DNA of 38,819 bases from Acutalibacter sp. 1XD8-33 (GTDB lineage: Bacteria; Bacillota; Clostridia; Oscillospirales; Acutalibacteraceae), in NCBI RefSeq assembly GCF_003612555.1, contig NZ_RAZF01000028.1, forward strand, positions 1-38,819, in the 5' to 3' direction. The notes beneath the pieces were generated by a model. It worked only from the letters and a program-made list of their open reading frames with translations, made no database searches and was not told where the DNA came from. Below are positions 17,764 to 25,548 of this stretch, piece after piece (positions within the stretch are counted from its first letter, which is position 1; every line of letters begins with the position of its first letter). The position numbers were made by a program, and so were the translations under genes.

Positions 17764-18999
17764 ATGACAATTAATCTCAAAGCCCTGTACGGCAACAACT
17801 GGCAGGAACAGGCGGAACGCTACGAGAAAATTCGGGAAGGCTTTCAGGAAACCTTTGGCGGAAGCCAGGACGCGGCTTTTTTCAGCGCGCCGGGGAGAAC
17901 GGAAATCGGCGGCAACCATACCGATCACAACCATGGACGAGTGCTGGCCGCGGCAATTGATCTGGATATTGTGGGAATGGCGAGAAAGACGGACACCGGT
18001 GTAGTCCGGCTGCGTTCGGTGGAGTATCCCCGTTTGGATACGGTAGACCTGAATGATCTGGACCCCCGCTGGGAAAGCAGCGGTTCCCAGGCTTTGATCC
18101 GGGGGATTTGCGCCCGCTGCCAGAAATTGGGATACCAGACTGGAGGCTTCGACTGCTATACCCAGACACGGGTGCTGAAAGGATCGGGACTTTCCAGCTC
18201 GGCGGCCTTTGAGATCCTGGTGGTGACTGTGGTGAGCCATCTCTATAATGATGGGGCCATCGACCCGGTCACCGCCGCCCAGATCGCCCAGTATGCGGAA
18301 AATGTATACTTCGGGAAGCCTTCGGGACTGCTGGACCAGATGGCGGCTTCTGTAGGCAGTGTAACAGCCATCGACTTTGCGGACCCCGCAGAACCGGTGA
18401 TCGAGAGGGTGGGCTTTGACCTAAACGCCTATGGACATGCTCTGTGCGTAGTGGATACCGGAGGCAGTCACGCGGATCTTACCAGCGACTATGCCTCTAT
18501 TCCCCCGGAGATGAAGGCTGTGGCGGCATTTTGGGGCAAGGAATTCCTTCGGGAAGTGGATGAAACTGTCTTTTACGACCAACTGGGAGAGGTGCGAAAA
18601 GCGGTTGGGGACAGAGCCGTGCTACGGGCGATGCACTTTTTTGACGATGACCGCCTGGCCCATGAGGAGGCGGAAGCCCTCAAAGTGGGAAATTTCTCGG
18701 GTTTCCTGGAGATGGTGAGGGCCTCTGGGAAGTCCTCTGTGCAGCGCCTGCAAAATGTATACTCTCCCGCCAACCCCATTGAGCAGGGAATTACCTTGGC
18801 GGTTTCCCTTTCAGAGAGGCTTTTAGGCAGGCATGGAGCCAGCCGGGTACACGGCGGCGGCTTTGCGGGGACCATCCAGGCCTACGTGCCCTTCGATATG
18901 CTGGATCAGTACCGGGCGGGTATGGAGAGAGTCTTTGGGCCTGGCAGCTGTTATGTGTTGTCGGTACGCGGTGCCGGCGGCACAAAAGTGGAGAGATAA
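17764..18999 (+). CDS. galK: Galactokinase
   Basis: This 411-residue GHMP kinase phosphorylates galactose at C1 with ATP, the first committed step of the Leloir pathway. Family motifs are all present: the galactokinase signature PGRTEIGGNHTDHNHG near the N-terminus, the ATP loop KGSGLSSSAAFE, and the third motif RVHGGGFAGTIQA near the C-terminus. Length is normal. ATG 17764 has GAGG seven bases upstream; the frame extends back to 17731 without a better start. It lies just after repeat copy A, whose tail is 45-80 bases upstream, so the repeat could carry or affect its promoter. The DUF3267 gene starts four bases after its stop. Confidence 0.95.
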   Translation: MTINLKALYGNNWQEQAERYEKIREGFQETFGGSQDAAFFSAPGRTEIGGNHTDHNHGRVLAAAIDLDIVGMARKTDTGVVRLRSVEYPRLDTVDLNDLDPRWESSGSQALIRGICARCQKLGYQTGGFDCYTQTRVLKGSGLSSSAAFEILVVTVVSHLYNDGAIDPVTAAQIAQYAENVYFGKPSGLLDQMAASVGSVTAIDFADPAEPVIERVGFDLNAYGHALCVVDTGGSHADLTSDYASIPPEMKAVAAFWGKEFLREVDETVFYDQLGEVRKAVGDRAVLRAMHFFDDDRLAHEEAEALKVGNFSGFLEMVRASGKSSVQRLQNVYSPANPIEQGITLAVSLSERLLGRHGASRVHGGGFAGTIQAYVPFDMLDQYRAGMERVFGPGSCYVLSVRGAGGTKVER

Positions 19000-19003
19000 G
19001 GTT

Positions 19004-19621
19004 ATGCCTAAGCTCAAATGGGCTGGGATCATTCGAGGAGAGGCGGGGGCTCTTCAGCAGGGCGTGCCATTGCCTGGAGACGCGGTAAAAATGGCAATGC
19101 CCGCTTCCATGGGGGAGATGATGAAAAAGGCGGCGGTGTTTCTCCCTCTTCCCTTGACTGTTCTCTTAGGAGCCATGTTTGTGAAAACTTATCTGAGCGG
19201 CCAAGTGGTGGTACAGCCCGTTTTTACCGTGCTGGGCTTTTGCGCGAGCGTGCCAGCTCTCCTGCTCCACGAGCTCTTGCACGCGCTCCCATATCCAAAG
19301 ACTGCGGTGGTACATATCGGCCTGGTTCCCCAAGCAATGGCCGCGGTGGTGCTGGTCTCCCATCCATTGGGGCGGGGGAGGTTTATCTTCATGTCTCTGC
19401 TGCCCACTATTCTGGGAATCGTGCCCATTGCCCTGTTCCTCTGTTTCCCCCCGGACTGGACGGCCTGGAACGGCTTTTTCTTTGGGTTTGCTGCCATGGG
19501 GCTGGTAAGTCCTTATCCGGATCTTTACAACGTATTTCAAGTGCTGCGGCAGACACCCCGGAGATGCCAGATTCAGTTTTGGGGCGATGATACGTATTAT
19601 TTTATGGGAGAGAGTCTTTGA
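19004..19621 (+). CDS. DUF3267-like membrane zincin
   Basis: This is a 205-residue integral membrane protein. Hydrophobic helices (VFLPLPLTVLLGAMFV; PVFTVLGFCASVPALLL; FIFMSLLPTILGIVPIALFLCF; GFFFGFAAMGLV) surround HELLH at residues 89-93, an HExxH metal site within a helix. A later YPDLYN (Asp) could be the third ligand. This layout is that of the DUF3267 family of putative intramembrane metalloproteases, whose substrates are unknown. It starts four bases after galK and is surely co-transcribed, though no link to galactose is known. Confidence 0.75.
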   Translation: MPKLKWAGIIRGEAGALQQGVPLPGDAVKMAMPASMGEMMKKAAVFLPLPLTVLLGAMFVKTYLSGQVVVQPVFTVLGFCASVPALLLHELLHALPYPKTAVVHIGLVPQAMAAVVLVSHPLGRGRFIFMSLLPTILGIVPIALFLCFPPDWTAWNGFFFGFAAMGLVSPYPDLYNVFQVLRQTPRRCQIQFWGDDTYYFMGESL

Positions 19622-19699
19622 ACCTGTACGCGTAACCAAAGACGCCGGGTCTTTCCATAGCTCGGTGATTGCAGCTCGTGAATACATTATTCTGACCCG

Positions 19700-19760
19700 G
19701 AAGCCGCCGGTTTTGAGAAAGCAAGACCGGCGGCTTCTGCGTTTGCAAATTTTTTTCCAG
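19700..19760 (+). terminator. Terminator of the galK operon
   Basis: GAAGCCGCCGGT (19700-19711) pairs with ACCGGCGGCTTC (19726-19737), a perfect 12-base stem. A T-run starts at 19749. Confidence 0.75.
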
Positions 19761-19776
19761 GAGACTAATTTTCCTC

Positions 19777-19807
19777 TTGACAAATCCCAGCGGTTAGTAT
19801 ACACTAA
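19777..19807 (+). promoter_or_regulatory. feo promoter with a DtxR-like dyad
   Basis: TTGACA (19777-19782), 17 bases, TACACT (19800-19805). The palindrome TTAGTATACACTAA (19794-19807, one central mismatch) overlaps the -10. TTAG...CTAA dyads are typical of DtxR/IdeR/MntR metal repressors, so iron repression is a reasonable inference. Confidence 0.6.
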
Positions 19808-19895
19808 TTGTGTCGTGATTAGTTGTTGCTAACCGTACGAAAAGGGTAGCATGATTGATCAGGCGGTCATAATCGACAGTCAGAAGGGAGGCGGG

Positions 19896-20108
19896 ATGAT
19901 GCCGTTAACAATGGCTATTCCGGGAGAGACGGTAATAATCCGCAGGATCACCGGAAAAGACGAGGTACGCCAGCACTTGGCAGAACTGGGCTTTACGGTG
20001 GACAGTATGGTTACCGTAATAAGCCAGCTGGCCGGAAATGTTATTTTGCAGGTCAAAGACAGTAGAATCGCCCTGGATAAGACCATGGCAAACCGTATTT
20101 TTATTTGA
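19896..20108 (+). CDS. feoA: FeoA-domain protein (first copy)
   Basis: This is a 70-residue SH3-like FeoA protein: MMPLTMAIPGETVIIRRITGKDEVRQHLAELGFTVDSMVTVISQ, then a strand with VILQVKDSRIALDKTMANRIFI. FeoA is thought to assist the FeoB ferrous-iron channel from the cytoplasm. GGGAGGCGG precedes the tandem ATG at 19896/19899, which is better than the frame start at 19851. The second FeoA follows within 12 bases, then feoB. Paired feoA genes are common in Clostridia. Confidence 0.9.
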   Translation: MMPLTMAIPGETVIIRRITGKDEVRQHLAELGFTVDSMVTVISQLAGNVILQVKDSRIALDKTMANRIFI

Positions 20109-20119
20109 GGAGGGCCGGT

Positions 20120-20341
20120 ATGAAAACGCTAAAGGAGGCAAAGGTAGGCGACACCGTTCAGGTGGTGCGTCTGCATGGAGTGGGAGCCGTAAAACGGCGG
20201 ATTATGGATATGGGGATTACCAAGGGGGTGGAAATTTTTGTCCGCAAGGTAGCGCCTCTGGGAGATCCCATGGAATTGAAGGTGCGGGGATATGAGCTGT
20301 CCGTGCGCAAAGCGGATGCGGAGATGGTGGAGATTGCCTGA
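20120..20341 (+). CDS. feoA: FeoA-domain protein (second copy)
   Basis: This is a 73-residue protein: MKTLKEAKVGDTVQVVRLHGVGAVKRRIMDMGITKGVEIFVRKVAPLGDPMELKVRGYELSVRKADAEMVEI is the classic FeoA pattern (described here by motif: GDTVQVV, RRIMDMGIT, APLGDPMEL, GYELSVRK). It is closer to the canonical FeoA consensus than the first copy. GAGGAGG lies seven bases before ATG 20120. It sits between the first feoA and feoB in one operon. Confidence 0.92.
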   Translation: MKTLKEAKVGDTVQVVRLHGVGAVKRRIMDMGITKGVEIFVRKVAPLGDPMELKVRGYELSVRKADAEMVEIA

Positions 20342-20402
20342 GATTTTGTTTTGGGCTCTTGGAGTTAGTGATAGCTAATATTGTTGTAGGAGGAAAAGAC
20401 CA

Positions 20403-22798
20403 ATGGAAATCAAGATTGCTCTGGCGGGCAACCCAAATTGCGGCAAGACAACGCTTTTTAACGCTCTGACCGGCTCCAACCAGTATGTAGGAAACTGGCC
20501 TGGCGTGACAGTGGAAAAAAAGGAGGGCCGCCTGAAAGGGGACAAGGAGGTCGTGATTCAGGACCTGCCTGGAATTTACTCCCTGTCGCCCTACACCCTG
20601 GAAGAGGTGGTGGCGCGCAGCTATTTGGTGAACGAGCGGCCCGACGCCATTCTCAACATTGTGGACGGCACCAATATCGAACGCAACCTTTATCTCACAA
20701 CCCAGCTCATTGAGTTAGGTCTGCCGGTGGTGGTGGCGGTGAACATGATCGATCTGGTGCGGAAAAATGGGGATAGAATCGACCTGAAAAAGCTGGGGAA
20801 GGCCCTGGGCTGTGAAGTGGTGGAGATGAGCGCCCTGAAAGGCGAGGGCGGGATGGAAGCTGCCCAAACAGCCATGGATGAGGCCAGGCGGAACCGCGCG
20901 GGAGAGCTCCCCCATGTGTTCACCGGCAGCGTGGAGCACGCCATCGCCCACATCGAGGAGTCGATTTCCAGCAAGGTTAGCGACCGCTATCTACGCTGGT
21001 ACGCCATCAAAATCTTTGAGCGGGACGAGAAGGTGATGGAGGAGCTGAGCCTGGACGGCGAACTCAGGGCCCATCTGGAGGAACATATCACGGACTGCGA
21101 GAAGGAGCTGGACGACGACAGCGAAAGCATCATCACAAACCAGAGGTACGCCTACATCAGCAAGGTGGTGGACAAAGCGGTAAAGAAGAAGGCGGCTGCC
21201 CACAGCTTGTCCGTATCGGACCGCATCGACCGGGTGGTGACCAACCGGGTGCTGGCCCTGCCTATTTTCGTGGCCGTGATGTTTTTGGTATATGCCATCG
21301 CCATGGGCGGCTGGAAGGTGTCCATAGGCACCGCCCTCACCGATTGGGCCAACGACGGGCTCTTCGGCGACGGCTGGCTGGTCCCCTTTGTCTCCGATGT
21401 GGACGGTTTGAAGAGGCTTCCGGCGCTTTCGAAGAGGCTTCCGCCATTGTGGAGGCCGGCGAGGCCGGAGAGTCCGTGATATACTTCTATGACGACGATT
21501 CCGGCGAAACCTCCGCTGTGGACGTCACCGAGGAGGCGGTGGCCGAAGCGAAAGAGGTACTGGCCCAGTACGGCGAGGACGGCCCCGATCCCCGCGCCTA
21601 TGGTACTTGGGTGGACAGTATCCCTGTGACGGTGGGAAACTGGCTGGAACAAATTGGCTGTGCGGAGTGGTTGTCAGGGCTGATCAACGATGGTATAATA
21701 GCGGGTGTGGGGGCCGTGTTGGGGTTTGTGCCCCAGATGCTGGTGCTGTTCCTGCTGCTGTCCGTCCTGGAGGATGTGGGGTATATGGCTCGCATTGCCT
21801 TCATCATGGACCGGATCTTCCGCAAGTTCGGCCTCTCCGGAAAGAGCTTTATCCCCATGCTGGTGGGCACCGGCTGCGGCGTACCCGGGGTCATGGCCTC
21901 CCGTACCATTGAGAACGAGCGGGACCGCAGAATGACCGTTATGACCACCTGCTTTGTGCCCTGCGGAGCAAAGATGCCTATTATTGCCATGTTTGCCGGG
22001 GCATTGTTCGGGGGTGGCACATGGGTAACCACATCCGCATATTTTATTGGTGTAATGGCTATCGTAATCTCCGGCGTTATCCTAAAAAAGACAAAAATGT
22101 TTGCGGGGGATCCGGCTCCCTTTGTGATGGAACTGCCCGCCTACCATGTGCCCGCTGTGGGCAATGTGCTCTGGGCCACCTGGGAGCGGGGCTGGTCCTT
22201 CATCAAACGCGCCGGTACCGTGATTCTGGCTTCATCCATTGTTCTCTGGTTTCTTCAGGGCTTTGGCTTTGAGAACGGTGCTTTCGGTATGGTGGAGGAG
22301 AACAATTCCTCTTTGCTGGCATCCATCGGCGGTGTGGCGGCTTTTCTCTTTGCCCCGCTGGGCTTTGGGACCTGGCAGGCCACCGTGGGCACGGTTACCG
22401 GCTTAATCGCGAAGGAAAACGTGGTTTCCACCCTCCATGTCTTATATCCCGGCCCGAATTTTGCCGCTGAGATCGCCGCGGCCTTTACTCCGGTTGCGGC
22501 ATATAGCTTCATGATTTTCAATTTGCTCTGCGCGCCCTGCTTTGCGGCCATGGGAGCCATCAAGCGGGAGATGAATAACTGGAAGTGGACCCTGGGGGCC
22601 ATTGGCTACATGTGCGGCTTTGCCTATATAGCGGCATTTGTTGTATATCAGATTGGGTCGGCCTTTGCGGGGGGCTTTGGAATCGGCACGGTACTGGCGA
22701 TTCTGGCCGTGGCGGCAGTGGTGTACCTGATGGTCCGCAAAAACAGATATGACGGCTCCGGTCTGACTGTGAGCGCCGTAGCAGCCGCAGAAAAATAA
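20403..22798 (+). pseudogene. feoB: Ferrous iron transporter FeoB, split by one frameshift
   Basis: The first frame (20403-21479) has the G-protein domain: G1 GNPNCGKTT, switch WPGVTVEKKEG, G3 DLPGIYSLSPYT, G4 NMID, then the helical spacer and the first membrane helix. The second frame (from about 21404 to 22798) continues with VEAGEAGESVIYFYDDD and the permease gates GTGCGVPGVMASR and PCGAKMPI. The join is at GGTTTGAAG near 21403. Adding one T gives DVDGFEEASGAFEEASAIVEAG, a smooth reading. All other features are intact, so this is either a recent loss, a reversible T-run slip, or a sequence error. FeoB imports Fe2+ driven by its GTPase-linked gate. Shine-Dalgarno GTAGGAGG supports ATG 20403. 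Confidence 0.9.
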
Positions 22799-22810
22799 GG
22801 AGGTGGTTCT

Positions 22811-23005
22811 ATGCTCTTATCCACTGGTATCAATCTGCCTACTGTCCTTATTGGGGCCATAATCGCCGTAATTTTCGTGGCTATTCTTCTTCGGGGAATC
22901 CGCCGGAGGAAAAAGGGCGAGAGCGGCTGTGGCTGCGGGTGCTCGAGCTGTCCGAACAGAGCCGTTTGCCATACGGGGCAGGAGGAAAAGCCTGACGGGC
23001 GCTGA
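22811..23005 (+). CDS. FeoB-associated Cys-rich membrane protein
   Basis: This is a 64-residue protein with one N-terminal membrane helix (NLPTVLIGAIIAVIFVAILL), a basic stop-transfer (RGIRRRKKG), and a Cys-rich cytoplasmic tail (SGCGCGCSSCPNRAVC). This is the FeoB-associated family found directly after feoB in many Firmicutes; the tail probably handles iron. AAGGAGG lies eight bases before the ATG and 12 bases separate it from feoB. Confidence 0.88.
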   Translation: MLLSTGINLPTVLIGAIIAVIFVAILLRGIRRRKKGESGCGCGCSSCPNRAVCHTGQEEKPDGR

Positions 23006-23120
23006 CAGGCTGAACCGATAACAACTTTCTTCCTATTCGCCCCCTCAAGAGATTTCGCCGCATTTTCACCCGCCGTCAGTACCCAACCTGGAAGAAAGCG
23101 TATCAATCTTTAACTGAATA

Positions 23121-23400
23121 GAGCCATAGGCCTTACGACCTGGAAATCTTCCAGAAAACCGGTGTCTGCTCCGACCCTACTGCTAACTGTGCAGTTGTCA
23201 GAATGTTTTATTCTAACCGTATCAAAATGGTGGAACGTGTGGCGATGGCCACGGACGAAGCGATGTACCCCTACACATACTGCGAGCTGTTACCGAGGGC
23301 ATCTCCTATGACGTCATCAATGAATAGATCATTTATGGGGACTATTCCTTTTGGGAAGCGCTGATGAAGCTCTGTGGCAAAGAGCTATTTATCTGGTAAA
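23121..23400 (+). pseudogene. Unrecognised gene remnant (possibly phage regulator)
   Basis: The frame reads RPYDLEIFQKTGVCSDPTANC, AVVRMFYSNRIKMVERVAMATDEAMYPYTYCE. After a one-base shift it continues as VTEGISYDVINE, a TAG stop, IIYGDYSFWEALMKLCGKELFIW and a stop at 23398-23400. The second half faintly resembles phage late-regulator proteins (ArpU/RinA-like 'TEGISY' plus 'F-Y/W' helix), but I cannot support that firmly. It is broken and lacks a start. 23006-23120 holds nothing I can identify. Confidence 0.4.
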
Positions 23401-23409
23401 AACGGAACG

Positions 23410-23443
23410 AAAAAGCGCCTGGCTATGGGCCGGGCGCTTTTTT
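23410..23443 (+). terminator. Terminator after the remnant
   Basis: AAAAAGCGCC pairs with GGCGCTTTTT around a GGC/GCC inner stem, followed by more T. Works on both strands. Confidence 0.7.
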
Positions 23444-23453
23444 GTCTATCGAA

Positions 23454-23476
23454 AACCACTCGCAAGACGAGTGGTT
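23454..23476. repeat. Hairpin near the left end of the IS200-like fragment
   Basis: AACCACTCG pairs with CGAGTGGTT around CAAGA, about 100 bases before the transposase start. IS200/IS605 elements carry such subterminal hairpins as transposase-binding sites, so this is likely the left-end hairpin. Confidence 0.5.
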
Positions 23477-23579
23477 CAAAAGAAGGTTTTTGGCGATGAT
23501 GTAGAACGACTCCTTTTGTTGTAAAATAAGTTTGCGGTCTGGCAACTGCAAGAAGAAACACCAAAAGGAGGACATACAG

Positions 23580-23774
23580 ATGGATGTCACAAACAGTTTA
23601 GCACACACCAGGTGGAATTGCAAATATCATATAGGATTTGCGCCGAAATACGGAAGTAAGGTGTTTTATAAGGAGAAGAAGGCAGAGGTAGGGAAAATAC
23701 TGAGGAGCCTTTGCGAGTGGAAGAAGATAAGGATAATAGAAGCAGAAATATGCCCGGACCACGTACAAGGGTAA
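23580..23774 (+). pseudogene. tnpA: IS200/IS605-type Y1 transposase, truncated at the HUH motif
   Basis: From ATG 23580 (AAAAGGAGG upstream) the product reads SLAHTRWNCKYHIGFAPKYGSKVFYKEK, then ILRSLCEWKKIRIIEAEICPDHVQG and a stop. It matches the first 60 residues of IS200-type TnpA, whose HUH histidine pair follows the CPDH. The sequence breaks off exactly there, so the second His, the catalytic Tyr helix and the right end are lost. Full proteins are about 130-155 residues. The downstream gene on the other strand ends at 23811, 37 bases away. The element is dead as drawn. Confidence 0.85.
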
Positions 23775-23810
23775 CCCCGGGGATTGCCCTGTCCTTTTTG
23801 CGATATCCGG

Positions 23811-24347
23811 TCAGGCTTGCTTCAGATACGCGTCACACCAAAGCTGCGCCTCCACATAATGATACCCTGTCTTGCGCAAAATTTGCCCAAGACTGCCGCT
23901 GTTCGCCTCCATCAGCTGGCGCAGGCCACTGACAGTGAGCAGCTCCACTGTCCCGTTTTTCTGGAATGCCGCCCCGCTGTCACCAACTGTAAAGCTGATG
24001 TGCCAGGGGGCAATATCTTTGAGCAGCAGCCGTGTTTCCGGTCCGTTTCCAAACCAGCCGTGGAGATACGCGCTGCCTTCCAGCACAAAGGACAGGGGAT
24101 GCGCTTCCTCCGGCCTGCCGCCCAGCAGGAGAAAACGTTTATAGAGATACGCGTCCTGGGCTTTTCGCAGGGCGTAGTAGTTGGCAAAGTCCGCAAAACG
24201 GTAAAAGGCGGTGGTCTCCGGGTGCTCCTCCGCCAGCGTTCGGGCCAGCTGAAAGGCCTGTGACTCTGGCAGGCGCATGATGTTCTTCAGCGGAACGCAG
24301 CCGGGATGACAGTAATTCACCAGAACAAGCTGGTCGAATGTTTTCAT
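23811..24347 (-). CDS. Conserved clostridial protein of unknown function
   Basis: This is a 178-residue soluble protein beginning MKTFDQLVLVNYCHPGCVPLKNIMRLPESQAFQLARTLAEE, then TTAFYRFADFANYYALRKAQDAYLY, HPLSFVLEGSAYLHGWFGNG and ISFTVGDSGAAFQKNGTVELLT. I recall similar proteins in many gut Clostridia but no established function. No membrane segment or known catalytic motif is seen. ATG 24347 is preferred to the 24362 start because GAGGAGGGGG lies directly before it. It follows pfkA's terminator on the same strand and is probably transcribed separately. Confidence 0.65.
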   Translation of the reverse strand: MKTFDQLVLVNYCHPGCVPLKNIMRLPESQAFQLARTLAEEHPETTAFYRFADFANYYALRKAQDAYLYKRFLLLGGRPEEAHPLSFVLEGSAYLHGWFGNGPETRLLLKDIAPWHISFTVGDSGAAFQKNGTVELLTVSGLRQLMEANSGSLGQILRKTGYHYVEAQLWCDAYLKQA

Positions 24348-24380
24348 CTTCCCCCTCCTCAAGTCAGGATTATCAAAGAA

Positions 24381-24418
24381 ACCGGCGCCTGCCGGAAGGA
24401 TGTTCCGTGAGCGCCGGT
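24381..24418 (-). terminator. Terminator of pfkA
   Basis: ACCGGCGC (24381-24388) pairs with GCGCCGGT (24411-24418) with an inner GGAA/TTCC stem. On the minus strand the stem is followed by TTCTTTGATAAT. It lies 37 bases past the pfkA stop. Confidence 0.6.
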
Positions 24419-24454
24419 CCCATATCTGGACGCAAAAGCTATGTGTGCCGGACC

Positions 24455-25423
24455 TTAAATAGACAGCCGGGCAGAAACCCGGTATAGGTTCTCGTCAAAG
24501 ATGCGGGGCATGTTCAGGGCCTCGGTGATGTCGAAGTCTACCACCTGCTCGCCCTTCAGGGCAACCACCCGGTTGGAAGCGCCGTTGTACAGCAGCTCTA
24601 CGGCGTGATAGCCCATCCGGCTGGCCACCACCCGGTCCCGCAGACTGGGGGAACCGCCCCGCTGCACATGGCCCAGAACCGTGGCCCGGCTCTCAATGCC
24701 GGTGGCGGCCTGGATCCGTTCTGTGAGCTCCTGGGTATGACCCACACCCTCGGCCACCACAATGATGTAATGCCGCTTGCCGGTGCGCTGGGCGGCCTTC
24801 ATCCGGTCCACAATATCCCGCTGGAAATCATAGGGCACTTCCGGAACCAAAGTCGCCATAGCGCCAACGGCAATGCTGGTATGCAGGGCGATGTCGCCGC
24901 AACGGCGGCCCATTACCTCCACCACGCTGCACCGGTCATGGGACTCTGTGGTGTCCCGGATCCGGTCAATCATTTCCATGGCGGTATTTAAAGCGGTATC
25001 ATAGCCAATGGTATAATCCGTACAGGCAATGTCATTGTCAATGGTGCCCGGCACGCCGATACAGGAGATACCCTCCGCGCAGAGGTCTCTGGCTCCCCGG
25101 AAGGAACCATCGCCGCCAATCACCACCACGCCGTCGATCCCCTTGGAACGGCAGAAATCCGCCGCTTTCTTAACGCCTTCCGGCGTGTTAAATTCCGGGC
25201 TGCGGGCAGTAAACAGAGCCGTGCCGCCATGCTGGATGATGTCGGACACGCTGCGCATCACCATCTCCTTCACGTCGCCGTTCAAAAGGCCGTTATACCC
25301 GCGCATGACGCCGTAAACCTTCATACCAAAGGAAATCGCGCTGCGCACCACCGCCCTTACAGCCGCGTTCATGCCAGGAGCGTCGCCCCCGCTGGTCAAT
25401 ACTGCAATTGTTTTAGCTCCCAT
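24455..25423 (-). CDS. pfkA: ATP-dependent 6-phosphofructokinase
   Basis: This 322-residue enzyme phosphorylates fructose 6-phosphate to the 1,6-bisphosphate, the committed step of glycolysis. Motifs: the ATP loop TSGGDAPGMNAAVRAVVR at the N-terminus, GGDGSFRGA, the catalytic block PGTIDNDIACTDYTIGYDTA, VEVMGRRCGDIAL, and TVLGHVQRGGSP. Length matches the bacterial allosteric PfkA class; the Gly after GGDGS-type positions favours ATP over pyrophosphate. GGAGG lies nine bases before ATG 25423 and it has its own promoter (25463-25490) as well as possible readthrough from dnaE, 126 bases upstream. Confidence 0.97.
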   Translation of the reverse strand: MGAKTIAVLTSGGDAPGMNAAVRAVVRSAISFGMKVYGVMRGYNGLLNGDVKEMVMRSVSDIIQHGGTALFTARSPEFNTPEGVKKAADFCRSKGIDGVVVIGGDGSFRGARDLCAEGISCIGVPGTIDNDIACTDYTIGYDTALNTAMEMIDRIRDTTESHDRCSVVEVMGRRCGDIALHTSIAVGAMATLVPEVPYDFQRDIVDRMKAAQRTGKRHYIIVVAEGVGHTQELTERIQAATGIESRATVLGHVQRGGSPSLRDRVVASRMGYHAVELLYNGASNRVVALKGEQVVDFDITEALNMPRIFDENLYRVSARLSI

Positions 25424-25462
25424 CTTTTGCTACCTCCAACTTTCGTACTGGTCTGTACCCTA

Positions 25463-25490
25463 ATTATACCAAATCTCCGGGAATTATCAA
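25463..25490 (-). promoter_or_regulatory. pfkA promoter
   Basis: On the minus strand TTGATA (25485-25490), 16 bases, TATAAT (25463-25468), 40 bases before the pfkA ATG. Confidence 0.75.
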
Positions 25491-25548
25491 GGGGGTTTGA
25501 AAAGATTTTACGCCTTCCAAGGCTGCCGTTCCCTTTGTTTTCCGGACT

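Noticed and set aside
17439-17798. Small frames encoding ILCGLHAHRNAHSGKAVGLRE-like peptides in repeats A, B and D
   Set aside because: They arise only from the palindromic repeats, recur with them, lack starts and change frame between copies; spurious rather than proteins.
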